A stretch of DNA of 64,000 nt from Pseudomonas silesiensis. Lineage in GTDB: Bacteria; Pseudomonadota; Gammaproteobacteria; Pseudomonadales; Pseudomonadaceae. Within the stretch, counting starts at the first letter, position 1, and every line of letters begins with the position of its first letter. The notes under the pieces were generated by a model. The model was not told the DNA's origin. It saw nothing but the letters and a program-made list of their open reading frames with translations, and did no database searches. A program made the position numbers and the translations under genes. The DNA lies in NCBI RefSeq assembly GCF_001661075.1, contig NZ_CP014870.1, positions 310,001-374,000 of the forward strand. The letters are read 5' to 3'. This document shows, piece after piece, positions 39,183 to 47,258 of the stretch.

Positions 39183-39878
39183 TTATAATTCTAGTTTGAT
39201 TTTTAGACCTTTCATGATTTCCGTTCTGTTTTTGAGGAATTCATTCAGCCCTTTTGCGCGGAGCTTACAGGCGTCACAATTAGAACACCCACTTCCCTTT
39301 ATGCCGTTATAACATGAAAGGGTGTGGTAGCGGATAAGGTCAAGTTGTTGGTGGTAATCGGCTAGCGCCCAGGTTTCCGCCTTGTTCAGCCACATGAGTG
39401 GTGTGTCGATGCGCAATGTATAGTCCATGCCCAATTTGATAGCTTTATTCAGTGTATTAACAAACTCATCGCGACAATCAGGGTAGCCCGAACATTCTGT
39501 TTCACAAACGCCGGTGATTACAGTTTCAGCACCAACTTGATAGGCATAAATAGAGGCCAAGGTTAAAAACAAAATATTTCGACCAGGTACGAAAGTGCTC
39601 GGCAGCGTATCGCCAGCGCTATTCGCACTGGGCACGGGGATGCTATCCCGCGTCAGACTGCTGATGGCCAACTCATTTAGCAGTGAGGTGTCGAGTACTT
39701 TATGAACCACCACGCCAAGCTTTTTGCAAAGCTGCTGCGCGACTTCAATTTCCGCCCGATGTCGCTGACCATAATCAAAGGTAATGCAATGAATTTCATC
39801 GTACATCGGCAATGCATGGATCAGGCAAGTGGTTGAGTCTTGTCCGCCGCTGAAAACGATAACTGCTTTTTTAGTCAT
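39183..39878 (-). CDS. queC: 7-cyano-7-deazaguanine (preQ0) synthase QueC
   Basis: Converts 7-carboxy-7-deazaguanine plus ammonia and ATP to preQ0. The 231-aa protein has the PP-loop SGGQDST (10-16), the zinc cysteines C189, C198, C201 and C204 ([17 protein letters not shown]) and STFVPGRN at 94-101. It is complete and of normal length. In Pseudomonas queC usually follows queE near tol-pal; here it stands alone beside a transporter and regulator, so it is probably a second copy. AAGGA lies 9 nt before the ATG. The leader up to about 39980 can fold (TAGCT/AGCTA around CCC-GGTA-GGG), but it matches no known preQ1 riboswitch. Confidence 0.95.
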   Translation of the reverse strand: MTKKAVIVFSGGQDSTTCLIHALPMYDEIHCITFDYGQRHRAEIEVAQQLCKKLGVVVHKVLDTSLLNELAISSLTRDSIPVPSANSAGDTLPSTFVPGRNILFLTLASIYAYQVGAETVITGVCETECSGYPDCRDEFVNTLNKAIKLGMDYTLRIDTPLMWLNKAETWALADYHQQLDLIRYHTLSCYNGIKGSGCSNCDACKLRAKGLNEFLKNRTEIMKGLKIKLEL

Positions 39879-40073
39879 GTTTTTTCATCCTTGGGGTGGC
39901 GCGCCATGTAGCTGGGGCATTGACCCTACCGGGAAGCTAAAAGTCTCGCTGTGGGAAATTTCCGAAATGACATGCTCCGTTTTCCTTTTGTGTCAATTCC
40001 TTGCTGGGATTCTACAGAGAACTTCCTTCATGAGGAGACATTCCAGGTAACGCATTCGACTTAGTGCTTTGAC

Positions 40074-40101
40074 CGATTCTTGCGCAGAATCGATTTTTTT
40101 T
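40074..40101 (+). terminator. Terminator just upstream of the PemK-like gene
   Basis: CGATTCT-TGCGC-AGAATCG followed by ATTTTTTTT. Strong on the plus strand, only 15 nt before the toxin ATG. The gap 39879-40115 contains no gene; the T-rich end leaves little room for a ribosome binding site. Confidence 0.65.
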
Positions 40102-40115
40102 GACGGGTGCCATGG

Positions 40116-40499
40116 ATGCCACTTCTATATCAACCCAAGGAAGGTAGCGTGCTGATCTGCGACTTCAGGGGCTATGAAGTTCCTGAAATGGTCAAGATCA
40201 GGCCCGTTGTCGTTATACGAAAACACAGGGCCAATAGCTTAGTGGTAACCGTGGTGCCGCTGAGCACCACCGCCCCGGATCATATGCTTGAGCACCATCT
40301 GGAACTTCAAAGTCATCTTCAAGGCGCCAGTCCGGTCTGTTGGGCAAAATGCGACATGGTTGCGACCGTGAGCCTTTCCCGACTCGACCGGATCAAACGT
40401 CGAGATCGCCAGGGAAAGCGTGTTTACGTCATTTCACAACTTGATACAGATGAGTTTTACGCAATCAAAGTCGCGGTACGTAAGGCTCTCGGTCTGTGA
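40116..40499 (+). CDS. PemK/MazF-family toxin-like protein, orphan
   Basis: A 127-aa endoribonuclease-fold protein: MPLLYQPKEGSVLICDFRGY (in part), MVKIRPVVVIRKHRANSLVV, PLSTTAP and VSLSRLDRIK match the MazF/PemK core (KxGxI…DFxG…KxRPvVvi…T). No antitoxin gene precedes it and none follows. GTG 40107 is also in frame. Related stand-alone genes exist in many Pseudomonas. The activity is inferred. Confidence 0.82.
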   Translation: MPLLYQPKEGSVLICDFRGYEVPEMVKIRPVVVIRKHRANSLVVTVVPLSTTAPDHMLEHHLELQSHLQGASPVCWAKCDMVATVSLSRLDRIKRRDRQGKRVYVISQLDTDEFYAIKVAVRKALGL

Positions 40500-40670
40500 T
40501 GGGGCCGATTGCAACACAGACAGGCGAGTTGCCACCTGTTGTCCATCACGCCATTCCGGGCAATACTATCCATGTTCCCGAAAGGGGCTTGTGAGACTCT
40601 GAGGATCCTGGGCAACCAGCCATCGCAGAGCCAGGCAGGTTAAGGGCGATGACAAGCCGACCTGTTTGTG

Positions 40671-40694
40671 AAGGGGCGCCGAAAGGCGCCCTTT
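40671..40694. terminator. Terminator between the PemK-like gene and the APE operon end
   Basis: AAGGGGCGCC-GAAA-GGCGCCCTTT: a 7-10 bp stem. It is convergent with the aryl polyene operon and can act on both strands. Nearly the same sequence as 36554-36578. Confidence 0.7.
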
Positions 40695-40731
40695 GTCGTT
40701 CTGGTGTTACTGGAAACGTTGAACGACCAGA

Positions 40732-41958
40732 TTACGCCCACCGCCGAAAAATCAGCGACGTATTAACCCCGCCAAACGCAAAATTATTATTCATCACATA
40801 CTGATTGCTCATCTGCCGAAACTCGCCGCGCAGGTAATCGAGCTTGCCGCAGTTCGGGTCGACCTCGTCGAGGTTGAAGGTGTGCACGTACAGGTCGCGG
40901 TTCATCATTTCGATGCTGAACCAGGACTCCAGCGCACCGCAGGCGCCCAGGGTGTGGCCGAGGAAGCTTTTTTGCGAGCTGATGGGCATGTGTTCGCCGA
41001 ACAGGCTGCTGGTGGCCAGGGTTTCAGCGATGTCGCCCTGTTCGGTTGCCGTGCCATGACCATTCACGTAGCCGATGTCCGAAGGCTGCAGCCCGGCGTC
41101 TTCCAGGGCCAGTTCCATGGCCCGGCGCATGGTGGACTGCTCTGGGCGGGTGGCGTGCTGGCCATCGGCGTTGCTGCCGAAACCGACGAGTTCGGCATGG
41201 ATGTGCGCGCCGCGGGCCAGGGCGTGTTCCAGTTCTTCGAGGACCAGCATGCCAGCGCCTTCACCGATCACCAGGCCATCGCGTCCGGTGTCATACGGGC
41301 GCGGGCTGGTTTGCGGGGCATCGTTTTTCAGGCTAGTGGCGTAGAGCGCATCGAACACCATGGCTTCGGTGGGGCACAGCTCTTCGGCGCCGCCGGCGAG
41401 CATCAGCGGCAGGCGCCCGAATTTGACCGACTCGTACGCATAGCCGATGCCCTGGCTGCCGCTGGTGCAGGCGCTGGAGGTCGGAATCAGGCGACCGGTC
41501 AGGCCGAAGAAGATGCTGATGTTCGCCGCGGTAGTGTGCGGCATCATGCGCACGTAGGAGTTGGCGTTCAGGCCTTCGGCCACCGAGTTGAGCAGCATGT
41601 TGCCGAAGGCCTTGATCTCGTCGGTGCTGCCGGTGGACGAGCCACAGGCCACGCCCATGCGCCCGTCCTTGATCAACGGGTTGCCCAGCAATCCGGCGTC
41701 GGCCAACGCTTGCTCGGCAGCACCCACTGCAAGCCGCGAGACGCGGCCCATGCTGCGCAGTTGCTTGCGGGTCCAGTGGCTCGGCACTTTGAAGTCATCG
41801 ATGGGCCCGGCCAGGCGCGTGTTGAGTTCAGTGAAGCGATCCCACTCGTCCATCCGGCGGATACCGCTGCGGTTGGCCGCGAAGTTGCCGGCGATGGTCT
41901 TCCAATCGCTACCCAGTGACGTGATGCCGGCCATGCCGGTGACGACGACGCGCTTCAT
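40732..41958 (-). CDS. Aryl polyene ketosynthase (ApeR/FabF-like)
   Basis: Beta-ketoacyl-ACP synthase, last gene of the operon. The 408-aa protein keeps the full Cys-His-His triad: C164 (SSACTSGSQG), H301 (NGHGTATEQGD) and H335 (FLGHTLGACGA). Position after ketoreductase and dehydratase matches apeR of the E. coli APE cluster, a FabF-like priming or modifying KS. Start ATG 41958 overlaps the upstream stop (ATGA) and has GGAGG 9 nt upstream. Confidence 0.92.
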   Translation of the reverse strand: MKRVVVTGMAGITSLGSDWKTIAGNFAANRSGIRRMDEWDRFTELNTRLAGPIDDFKVPSHWTRKQLRSMGRVSRLAVGAAEQALADAGLLGNPLIKDGRMGVACGSSTGSTDEIKAFGNMLLNSVAEGLNANSYVRMMPHTTAANISIFFGLTGRLIPTSSACTSGSQGIGYAYESVKFGRLPLMLAGGAEELCPTEAMVFDALYATSLKNDAPQTSPRPYDTGRDGLVIGEGAGMLVLEELEHALARGAHIHAELVGFGSNADGQHATRPEQSTMRRAMELALEDAGLQPSDIGYVNGHGTATEQGDIAETLATSSLFGEHMPISSQKSFLGHTLGACGALESWFSIEMMNRDLYVHTFNLDEVDPNCGKLDYLRGEFRQMSNQYVMNNNFAFGGVNTSLIFRRWA

Positions 41959-42686
41959 CAGCACAGGCCTCCATTGACGGCCAGGACTTGCCGGGTGATG
42001 TACGAGGCTTCCGCCGACATCAGGAAATTCACCGCGCCGGCCACCTCTTCAGGGGTGCCCATGCGTTGTGCGGGGATCATTTTCATCAGTTCTTCCACCG
42101 GCACGTTTTCGTCGAGCATTGCGGTGTCGATCAGGCCGGGTGCGACACAGTTGACGGTGATTTTGCGCTTGCCGAGCTCGATCGCCAAGGCCTTCGCCGC
42201 GCCGATCAGACCGGCCTTGGAGGCGCTGTAGTTGACCTGGCCACGGTTACCGATCAATCCGGACACCGAGGTGATACAGACAATGCGCCCGGCGGCGCGA
42301 CGACGAATCATCGGCATCATCACCGGGTGCAGCACGTTGTAGAAACCGTCGAGATTGGTGCGCATCACCACATCCCAATCATCCTCGCTCAGGGCCGGAA
42401 AAGCACCGTCGCGGGTCAGGCCGGCGTTCAGCACCACGCCGTAATAGGCGCCGTGGGTTTCCACGTCGGCCTCGAGAACGGCTTTGCAACCGGCGCGATC
42501 GGACACGTCGAATTGCAGGATACGCGCCGTGCGTCCCAGAGCCTCGACCTCGGCTTTCACCGCGATGGCGTCGGTCAGGCCGCTGCGGCAATGCAGCACG
42601 ATGTCATGCCCGGCCTGAGCCAGGCGCAACGCGATGGCACGGCCGATGCCACGGCTGGAACCGGTGACCAGTACGGATTCAGTCAT
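41958..42686 (-). CDS. 3-ketoacyl-ACP reductase of the aryl polyene cluster (FabG-like)
   Basis: NADPH-dependent short-chain dehydrogenase, 242 aa: TGSSRGIGRAIALRL (cofactor motif), NAG, catalytic Ser in ITSVSGLIGN and YSASKAG (Tyr/Lys). It reduces the ketoacyl chain in each elongation cycle (ApeQ role). ATGA overlaps on both sides. Confidence 0.93.
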   Translation of the reverse strand: MTESVLVTGSSRGIGRAIALRLAQAGHDIVLHCRSGLTDAIAVKAEVEALGRTARILQFDVSDRAGCKAVLEADVETHGAYYGVVLNAGLTRDGAFPALSEDDWDVVMRTNLDGFYNVLHPVMMPMIRRRAAGRIVCITSVSGLIGNRGQVNYSASKAGLIGAAKALAIELGKRKITVNCVAPGLIDTAMLDENVPVEELMKMIPAQRMGTPEEVAGAVNFLMSAEASYITRQVLAVNGGLC

Positions 42687-43144
42687 GACTGGACTCCTTG
42701 GGATTCATGAAGATAGTGGGCAGCCTGAGGCGGACGGAACACGTTCAAACGGGCGGTGGCGTGAATGCCCGGAGCATTGATATGGCATTCGAACACGCCC
42801 ATGCCGTTGTCGTCCTCCAGGGAGCGCAGCCCATGGATGGTCAGCTCGGTGCCAGCGGGAAAATGTTCGACGTTGCACTCGAATTTACGCGTGCCGAGCA
42901 GGAAACCCAGGGCCACCGCATCGCCGCGCTGGCGCGCATGGCAGCCGGCATAGGCGGCAACGCTCTGGGCCATCAGTTCGATACCGACCCAGGCCGGCAG
43001 GCTGCCGTCGGGACAGCTGAACAGGCCGTTTGGCCGGACGGTGAGGCGAGTGTGAATCTGCTCGTCATCGAACGACAGGATCTGTTCGATCAGGATCATG
43101 TCGCCAGCATGAGGCAACAGTTCGGCGAGCGGCCAGTCAATCAT
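42683..43144 (-). CDS. Hotdog dehydratase of the aryl polyene cluster (ApeP-like)
   Basis: A 153-aa hotdog-fold 3-hydroxyacyl-ACP dehydratase: LLPHAGDMILIEQILSFDD holds the catalytic His (HAGDM), and GIELMAQSVAAYAGCHARQR is the typical helix. It should form the conjugated double bonds with the second dehydratase domain in the ligase gene. Overlaps its neighbours by 4 nt. Confidence 0.9.
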   Translation of the reverse strand: MIDWPLAELLPHAGDMILIEQILSFDDEQIHTRLTVRPNGLFSCPDGSLPAWVGIELMAQSVAAYAGCHARQRGDAVALGFLLGTRKFECNVEHFPAGTELTIHGLRSLEDDNGMGVFECHINAPGIHATARLNVFRPPQAAHYLHESQGVQS

Positions 43145-44337
43145 GGGGCGTCTCCGATAATCAGGCTGACGTTATTGCCACCGAAGGCAAAGGAGTTGCT
43201 CATCAGGTAGCGAGGTGCAATGGACGTCAGGCGATCGGCCGGGGTCACCCACTTCAGGGCTGGCAGTTCGGGGTCGGGCTGGCCATCCCAGATATGCGGC
43301 GGCAGGGCGTGCTCGCGGTTCTGCGTGCTCAGGCTCAGCCAGCAGAACGCCGCTTCCAGGGCACCGGCCGCGCCCAGGGTGTGACCGGTCATCGGTTTGG
43401 TCGAGGAGCAGGGCACGCCATGGGGGAACAGCGCTGTCACCGCCAGGCTTTCCATGGCGTCGTTGTGTTGGGTGGCGGTGCCGTGCAGGTTCAGGTAATC
43501 GATCTGCCCGGGTTGCAGGTTGGCGCGGCTCAAGGCCTTGCGCATGGCTTGCAAGGCACCGCGACCGGTCGGCTCCGGCGCGGAGATATGATGCGCGTCG
43601 GAGCTGGCGCCGCTGCCCAGCAGGGCAATCGGCTGGTTGTCGCCTGCACTTTTTGTCATCAGAAACAGCACTGCCGCTTCGCCGATGTTGATGCCGTTTC
43701 GGTTGACCGAGAACGGATTGCAGCGTTGCCCGGATACCGCTTCCAGTGCCGAAAACCCGTTGAGGGTCAGTTTGCACAATGTGTCGACACCGCCGCACAA
43801 CACGGCATCGCAAAGGCCCAGGTCCAGCAGCCGCTGGGCACTCATCAGCGCCCGGGCGCTGGAGGTGCAGGCCGTGGAAATCACATAGGCCGGGCCGCTC
43901 AATTGCAGCCAGTCGGCGAGGAAGTTCGCCGGCGCGCCGAGTTCCTGCTGCTGATAGTCGTAACCGGCAGGGAACTCATGCTCGCGAATGTAATGCGCCA
44001 GGCCCTGGCTGGCTTCATCGATGCCCGAGGTGCTGGTGCCCAGAACGACACCGATACGGTCGCGGCCACAGGTCTGGATCGCCTGGTCGATGTCGTCGCG
44101 AATCTGCAGCGCGGCTTGCATCAGCAATTGATTGTTGCGACTGCTTTGCTCGGCCAGCTCAGGTGGGATCGGCGGCAACTCAGCGTGTACAGCTGCCACC
44201 GGCAACGAGCGCTCCGCCACCCAGCCCGACTCGCTGCGCATGCCGGAGCAGTCGCCGGCAAACAGGTTGCGGCTGACTTCGCGTTTGTCGCGGCCCAGGG
44301 CACAGATCACCCCAAGGGCGTTCAGATAAGCCGTCAT
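43141..44337 (-). CDS. Aryl polyene ketosynthase (ApeO-like)
   Basis: Elongating beta-ketoacyl-ACP synthase, 398 aa, with C157 (ISTACTSSAR), H285 (NLHGTATQHND) and H319 (TGHTLGAAGALEAAF). In APE systems ApeO works as a heterodimer with the catalytically silent chain-length factor (here 57410-58135). Overlaps by 4 nt on both sides. Confidence 0.92.
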   Translation of the reverse strand: MTAYLNALGVICALGRDKREVSRNLFAGDCSGMRSESGWVAERSLPVAAVHAELPPIPPELAEQSSRNNQLLMQAALQIRDDIDQAIQTCGRDRIGVVLGTSTSGIDEASQGLAHYIREHEFPAGYDYQQQELGAPANFLADWLQLSGPAYVISTACTSSARALMSAQRLLDLGLCDAVLCGGVDTLCKLTLNGFSALEAVSGQRCNPFSVNRNGINIGEAAVLFLMTKSAGDNQPIALLGSGASSDAHHISAPEPTGRGALQAMRKALSRANLQPGQIDYLNLHGTATQHNDAMESLAVTALFPHGVPCSSTKPMTGHTLGAAGALEAAFCWLSLSTQNREHALPPHIWDGQPDPELPALKWVTPADRLTSIAPRYLMSNSFAFGGNNVSLIIGDAP

Positions 44338-44867
44338 GGCGCCTCCCCGTTGAGGGGTGTGACTTGATAACTCGGGCCTTTGGGCAGGTTCAATTCAAAG
44401 CTCATCGGTTGTGAATAACGGACGTCCCAGCGCGAAGGCAGGGAGCGTTGCGAACCATGTTGCCAGGCCGCAGGGTAGTTGCCCGAGAGTTCTTCCTTGG
44501 GCGTCAGCGCAAACAGCAGCGCGGCGAACAGTTCCCGCGCTTGCGGATTGGGCGGCAGCAGACCGTCGGACTGCCATTCGCCATCGACCAGTTTCTGGCG
44601 TGCCTGTGGAATGCCTAGCAGGTCCATCATTGACCAGCGGATGCCAGGGTCTTCACGCTGGATCACCAGGACCCAGTCCTGACGTTGCCCGGCCTCGAGC
44701 CGCTGGATGTGCAATTGCAGCGGCAGCGCCAGGTTCGGGGTTTGCTCGGGCAATGGTGCCCGGCTGGCGCAGGCGCTCAGCAGCAGGACTGCGCCGAGTA
44801 GCAGCAATCGCATCAACACTGCACACCCCGTGGGAGTAAACATCAAACAGCACCTTCCAAGACTCAC
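44334..44867 (-). CDS. DUF3261 lipoprotein of the aryl polyene cluster
   Basis: An outer-membrane or periplasmic lipoprotein (signal MRLLLLGAVLLLSAC with lipobox LSAC), then a DUF3261 domain (LALPLQLHIQRLEAGQRQDW; ELFAALLFALTPKEEL). Three starts are possible: GTG 44867 (AAGGGA 6 nt upstream and GTGA overlap with the previous stop; used here), ATG 44843 (GGAAGG 9 nt upstream) and ATG 44813 (shortest signal). Expected to help localise the polyene lipid (ApeN role). Confidence 0.85.
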   Translation of the reverse strand: MSLGRCCLMFTPTGCAVLMRLLLLGAVLLLSACASRAPLPEQTPNLALPLQLHIQRLEAGQRQDWVLVIQREDPGIRWSMMDLLGIPQARQKLVDGEWQSDGLLPPNPQARELFAALLFALTPKEELSGNYPAAWQHGSQRSLPSRWDVRYSQPMSFELNLPKGPSYQVTPLNGEAP

Positions 44868-46111
44868 GTGACATCCCTTGCACAGAGTTCCGACAGCATT
44901 CGCAGCCGACGCCTGGGTTCGGCGACGAACGGATTGCGCTCGTCCCAGGCATACCCGGCAAGGATCGAGCTGATCATGCGGCGGATGTCGGGCGAGCCAC
45001 CCTCATGATAAATCACATCCTGGAAAGTTCCGGCGTACCAGCCTTCGACATAGCAACGAAAGGTGTCGACGCCACGCTTGAGCGGTGCGGCGAACTCGGT
45101 TTGCCAATCGACGCTTTCGCCTTGCAACTGACGGTGCAGGACAGCGGCGGCCATGCTTGCCGAACGCATGGCGATGGTCACGCCGGAGGAGAACACCGGG
45201 TCGAGGAACTCGGCGGCGTTGCCCAGCAACGCAAAGCCCGGCCCATGGAGGGTTTTGACGTTGGCCGAATAGCCGCCGATGGTCCGCGCCGGGGTATCCC
45301 ACACGGCGTTGTTCAGCACGCCGGACAGGCTTGGGGTTTCAGCGATGAACCCGCGCAGGCAGTCGTCGAGATTCTCGGTACGGCCTGCGAAATGTTCGGC
45401 GGCCGCCACCACGCCTACCGAGCAACGGCCGTTGCTGAAAGGAATGGTCCAGAACCAGATGTCGCGATGGATCGGATGGGTGGTGATGAGGATTTTTTCC
45501 CGCTCGAAAGCCGGGTGGTCGATATGGTCTTCGACGTGGGTGAACACCGCCTGGCGCACCGGGAAGTTCGACGGCGCCTCCAAGTCGAGCAAGCGCGGCA
45601 GCACGCGACCGTAGCCGCTGGCATCGAGCACGTAATCGGCCTCGACGCGGTACTGGCTGCCGTCTTCGCGAAGTACGTCGAGTTGCGGTCTGGCCAGGGT
45701 GAAGTCGGCACTGACGATCGCTTCGCCGTAGCGCACTTCCACGCCCTGGAGTGCTGCCTGATCGGCCAGCAGCTTATCGAAATCGGCGCGCTGGACCTGA
45801 AAGGTGGTCGGCTTGCCGTTGCCGAAGGTGTCACCGAAATCGAAGGCGCTGTAGTGCTCGCCCCAAGCGAATGCGGCACCGTTTTTCAGCTGGAACCCGG
45901 CGGCGTTCACCGCCTCGAGCATGCCGGCTTCCTCGACGAAATCCAGGCAGTGGGACAGCAGGCTTTCACCGATGGAAAACCGCGGGAAATGCTGGCGTTC
46001 GATCATCAGCACATCGTGGCCTTTGCGCTTGAGCAGCGCGGCGGCGATCGCGCCCGAGGGCCCCGCGCCGATCACCACAACCTGACGACGTTCCATTTCA
46101 ACTGTTGGCAC
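44864..46111 (-). CDS. FAD-dependent oxidoreductase, halogenase-like, of the aryl polyene cluster
   Basis: A 415-aa flavoprotein of the tryptophan-halogenase/geranylgeranyl-reductase class: VVVIGAGPSGAIAAALLKRK (FAD), GESLLSHCLDF, and GFALLGNAAEFLDPVFSSGV (second FAD motif). The halogenase-type WxWxIP motif is only partly matched (IWFWTIPFS), which often means a monooxygenase or reductase. Expected to hydroxylate or otherwise modify the aryl head or polyene chain. Start GTG 46111 has GGAG 5 nt upstream and lies inside the antiporter gene's 3' end. Confidence 0.85.
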   Translation of the reverse strand: MPTVEMERRQVVVIGAGPSGAIAAALLKRKGHDVLMIERQHFPRFSIGESLLSHCLDFVEEAGMLEAVNAAGFQLKNGAAFAWGEHYSAFDFGDTFGNGKPTTFQVQRADFDKLLADQAALQGVEVRYGEAIVSADFTLARPQLDVLREDGSQYRVEADYVLDASGYGRVLPRLLDLEAPSNFPVRQAVFTHVEDHIDHPAFEREKILITTHPIHRDIWFWTIPFSNGRCSVGVVAAAEHFAGRTENLDDCLRGFIAETPSLSGVLNNAVWDTPARTIGGYSANVKTLHGPGFALLGNAAEFLDPVFSSGVTIAMRSASMAAAVLHRQLQGESVDWQTEFAAPLKRGVDTFRCYVEGWYAGTFQDVIYHEGGSPDIRRMISSILAGYAWDERNPFVAEPRRRLRMLSELCARDVT

Positions 46112-47258
46112 TGGAGCTCCTTGCCGGGACGGCGATGTTCAAGCGGGTTCGATGCATGCCGGCGAGCGCCGGCAGCAGTGTGGCGATCAGGCCCATTACC
46201 ATCAGCGCAAAATACAGCGCCGGGCTGATGAGCTGTTGTTGCAGCAGCAGGTTGAGAAAGACGATCTCGCTCAAGCCACGAATATTGAGCAGGATACTTT
46301 CCCGCCAGCGGCTGGCGCCTTCAAACGAGGCGCCGGCCCAGCCGAGGCCCAGCCAGTTGCCCAGCAGTTTGCTGATGATCGGCAACAGCAGCAGCGCCGT
46401 CAGTTGCACCCAGCCGAGGCTGGTCAGGGCCGCGTGGACGTTGATTTGCACAATGCCGAACGTGAGGATCAGCGGGATGGCGATATACGTCTGCACGTGA
46501 CTCAGCCAGATCACCGGCAACGGCAGCACCAGCGGCACCTTGAGCGCGGCCATGCACAACAGGTAGCCAATGCCGACAATCAGTGCATTGAGCTTGAAAT
46601 GTTCCGCCACCACCAATAACGCGAAGAAGCAGACGCTATGCAACAGCGGTTGGCGCAGGCGCAGCAGGCGCAACAGTAACGGCAGGCAGGCCGCGGCCAG
46701 CGGCAGCAGCAGGCTGCTCAGGTGCAGGCTGCCCTGGGCGATGGCGAACAGGGTCCAGCAGGTGAGATCGATGAGGATGGCGGTCTGCACCAGGCGCCGG
46801 GTGGCGGCAGGCGGGTACTGGATGTGCCGCAGGTACAGGTACAGCACCGGAATGGCGGTGATGGCGAACAGCAGGCCGACCGCCAGGGAACTGATCCAGG
46901 GTTGCGGCGGTAGCAGCCAGACCGCTGTCGCGAGCCCGCAGGTGAACGGAATGCAGAAGCTCGGCAGGGCGATTTTCAGGCTCTGGCGGTCGAGTCGCAG
47001 GTCGATCACGTCGCTGAGAATATGCCCCAGGAGCAAGGCAAAGCTCAGGCTGTAGAGATTTTTCAGCCAGGCCGGCGCCACCAGGGCGGCACCGCTCAGT
47101 TGCCATTGGGGCTCGATCCAAAAGAACATCAGCAACGGCAGGCCGAAGGTCGCCAGCAGCAACTGGCTGACGATCGGGATCACACCGAAGTGACGACCGA
47201 CACGGGTGGCCAAGGCGAACAGTACCAGGGCCATGATCCAGAACAGGACGATCATCAT
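46098..47258 (-). CDS. CPA2-like monovalent cation/proton antiporter within the aryl polyene cluster
   Basis: A 386-aa polytopic membrane protein (about 11-12 hydrophobic helices). NIRGLSEIVFLNLLLQQQLI matches the N(T)RGL-E-VLN helix of CPA2 (KefB-like) antiporters. The cytoplasmic TrkA-N domain of KefB is absent. It overlaps MMPL upstream (ATGA) and the FAD gene downstream (14 nt), so it is an integral operon member, though not part of the core APE set. Possible role: proton-motive adjustment or export of the polyene. The substrate is unknown. Confidence 0.75.
   Translation of the reverse strand: MMIVLFWIMALVLFALATRVGRHFGVIPIVSQLLLATFGLPLLMFFWIEPQWQLSGAALVAPAWLKNLYSLSFALLLGHILSDVIDLRLDRQSLKIALPSFCIPFTCGLATAVWLLPPQPWISSLAVGLLFAITAIPVLYLYLRHIQYPPAATRRLVQTAILIDLTCWTLFAIAQGSLHLSSLLLPLAAACLPLLLRLLRLRQPLLHSVCFFALLVVAEHFKLNALIVGIGYLLCMAALKVPLVLPLPVIWLSHVQTYIAIPLILTFGIVQINVHAALTSLGWVQLTALLLLPIISKLLGNWLGLGWAGASFEGASRWRESILLNIRGLSEIVFLNLLLQQQLISPALYFALMVMGLIATLLPALAGMHRTRLNIAVPARSSSANS

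Noticed and set aside
39879..39980. Possible preQ1 riboswitch before queC
   Set aside because: The leader can fold, but lacks the preQ1-I core and A-rich tail and the features of preQ1-II or -III. Kept only as an unclassified leader.
37657..40499. Interpretation as a QueC-containing antiphage operon (Qat or type IV CBASS)
   Set aside because: None of the partner genes of those systems (QatA/B/D, cyclase, TGT-like Cap10) is present; QueC here has normal length and all catalytic motifs.
36554..40694. Near-identical GGCGCC-GAAA terminators (36554 and 40671) as element ends
   Set aside because: They share only a common terminator stem in the same orientation; there is no target duplication or recombinase gene between them, so they do not define a mobile element.
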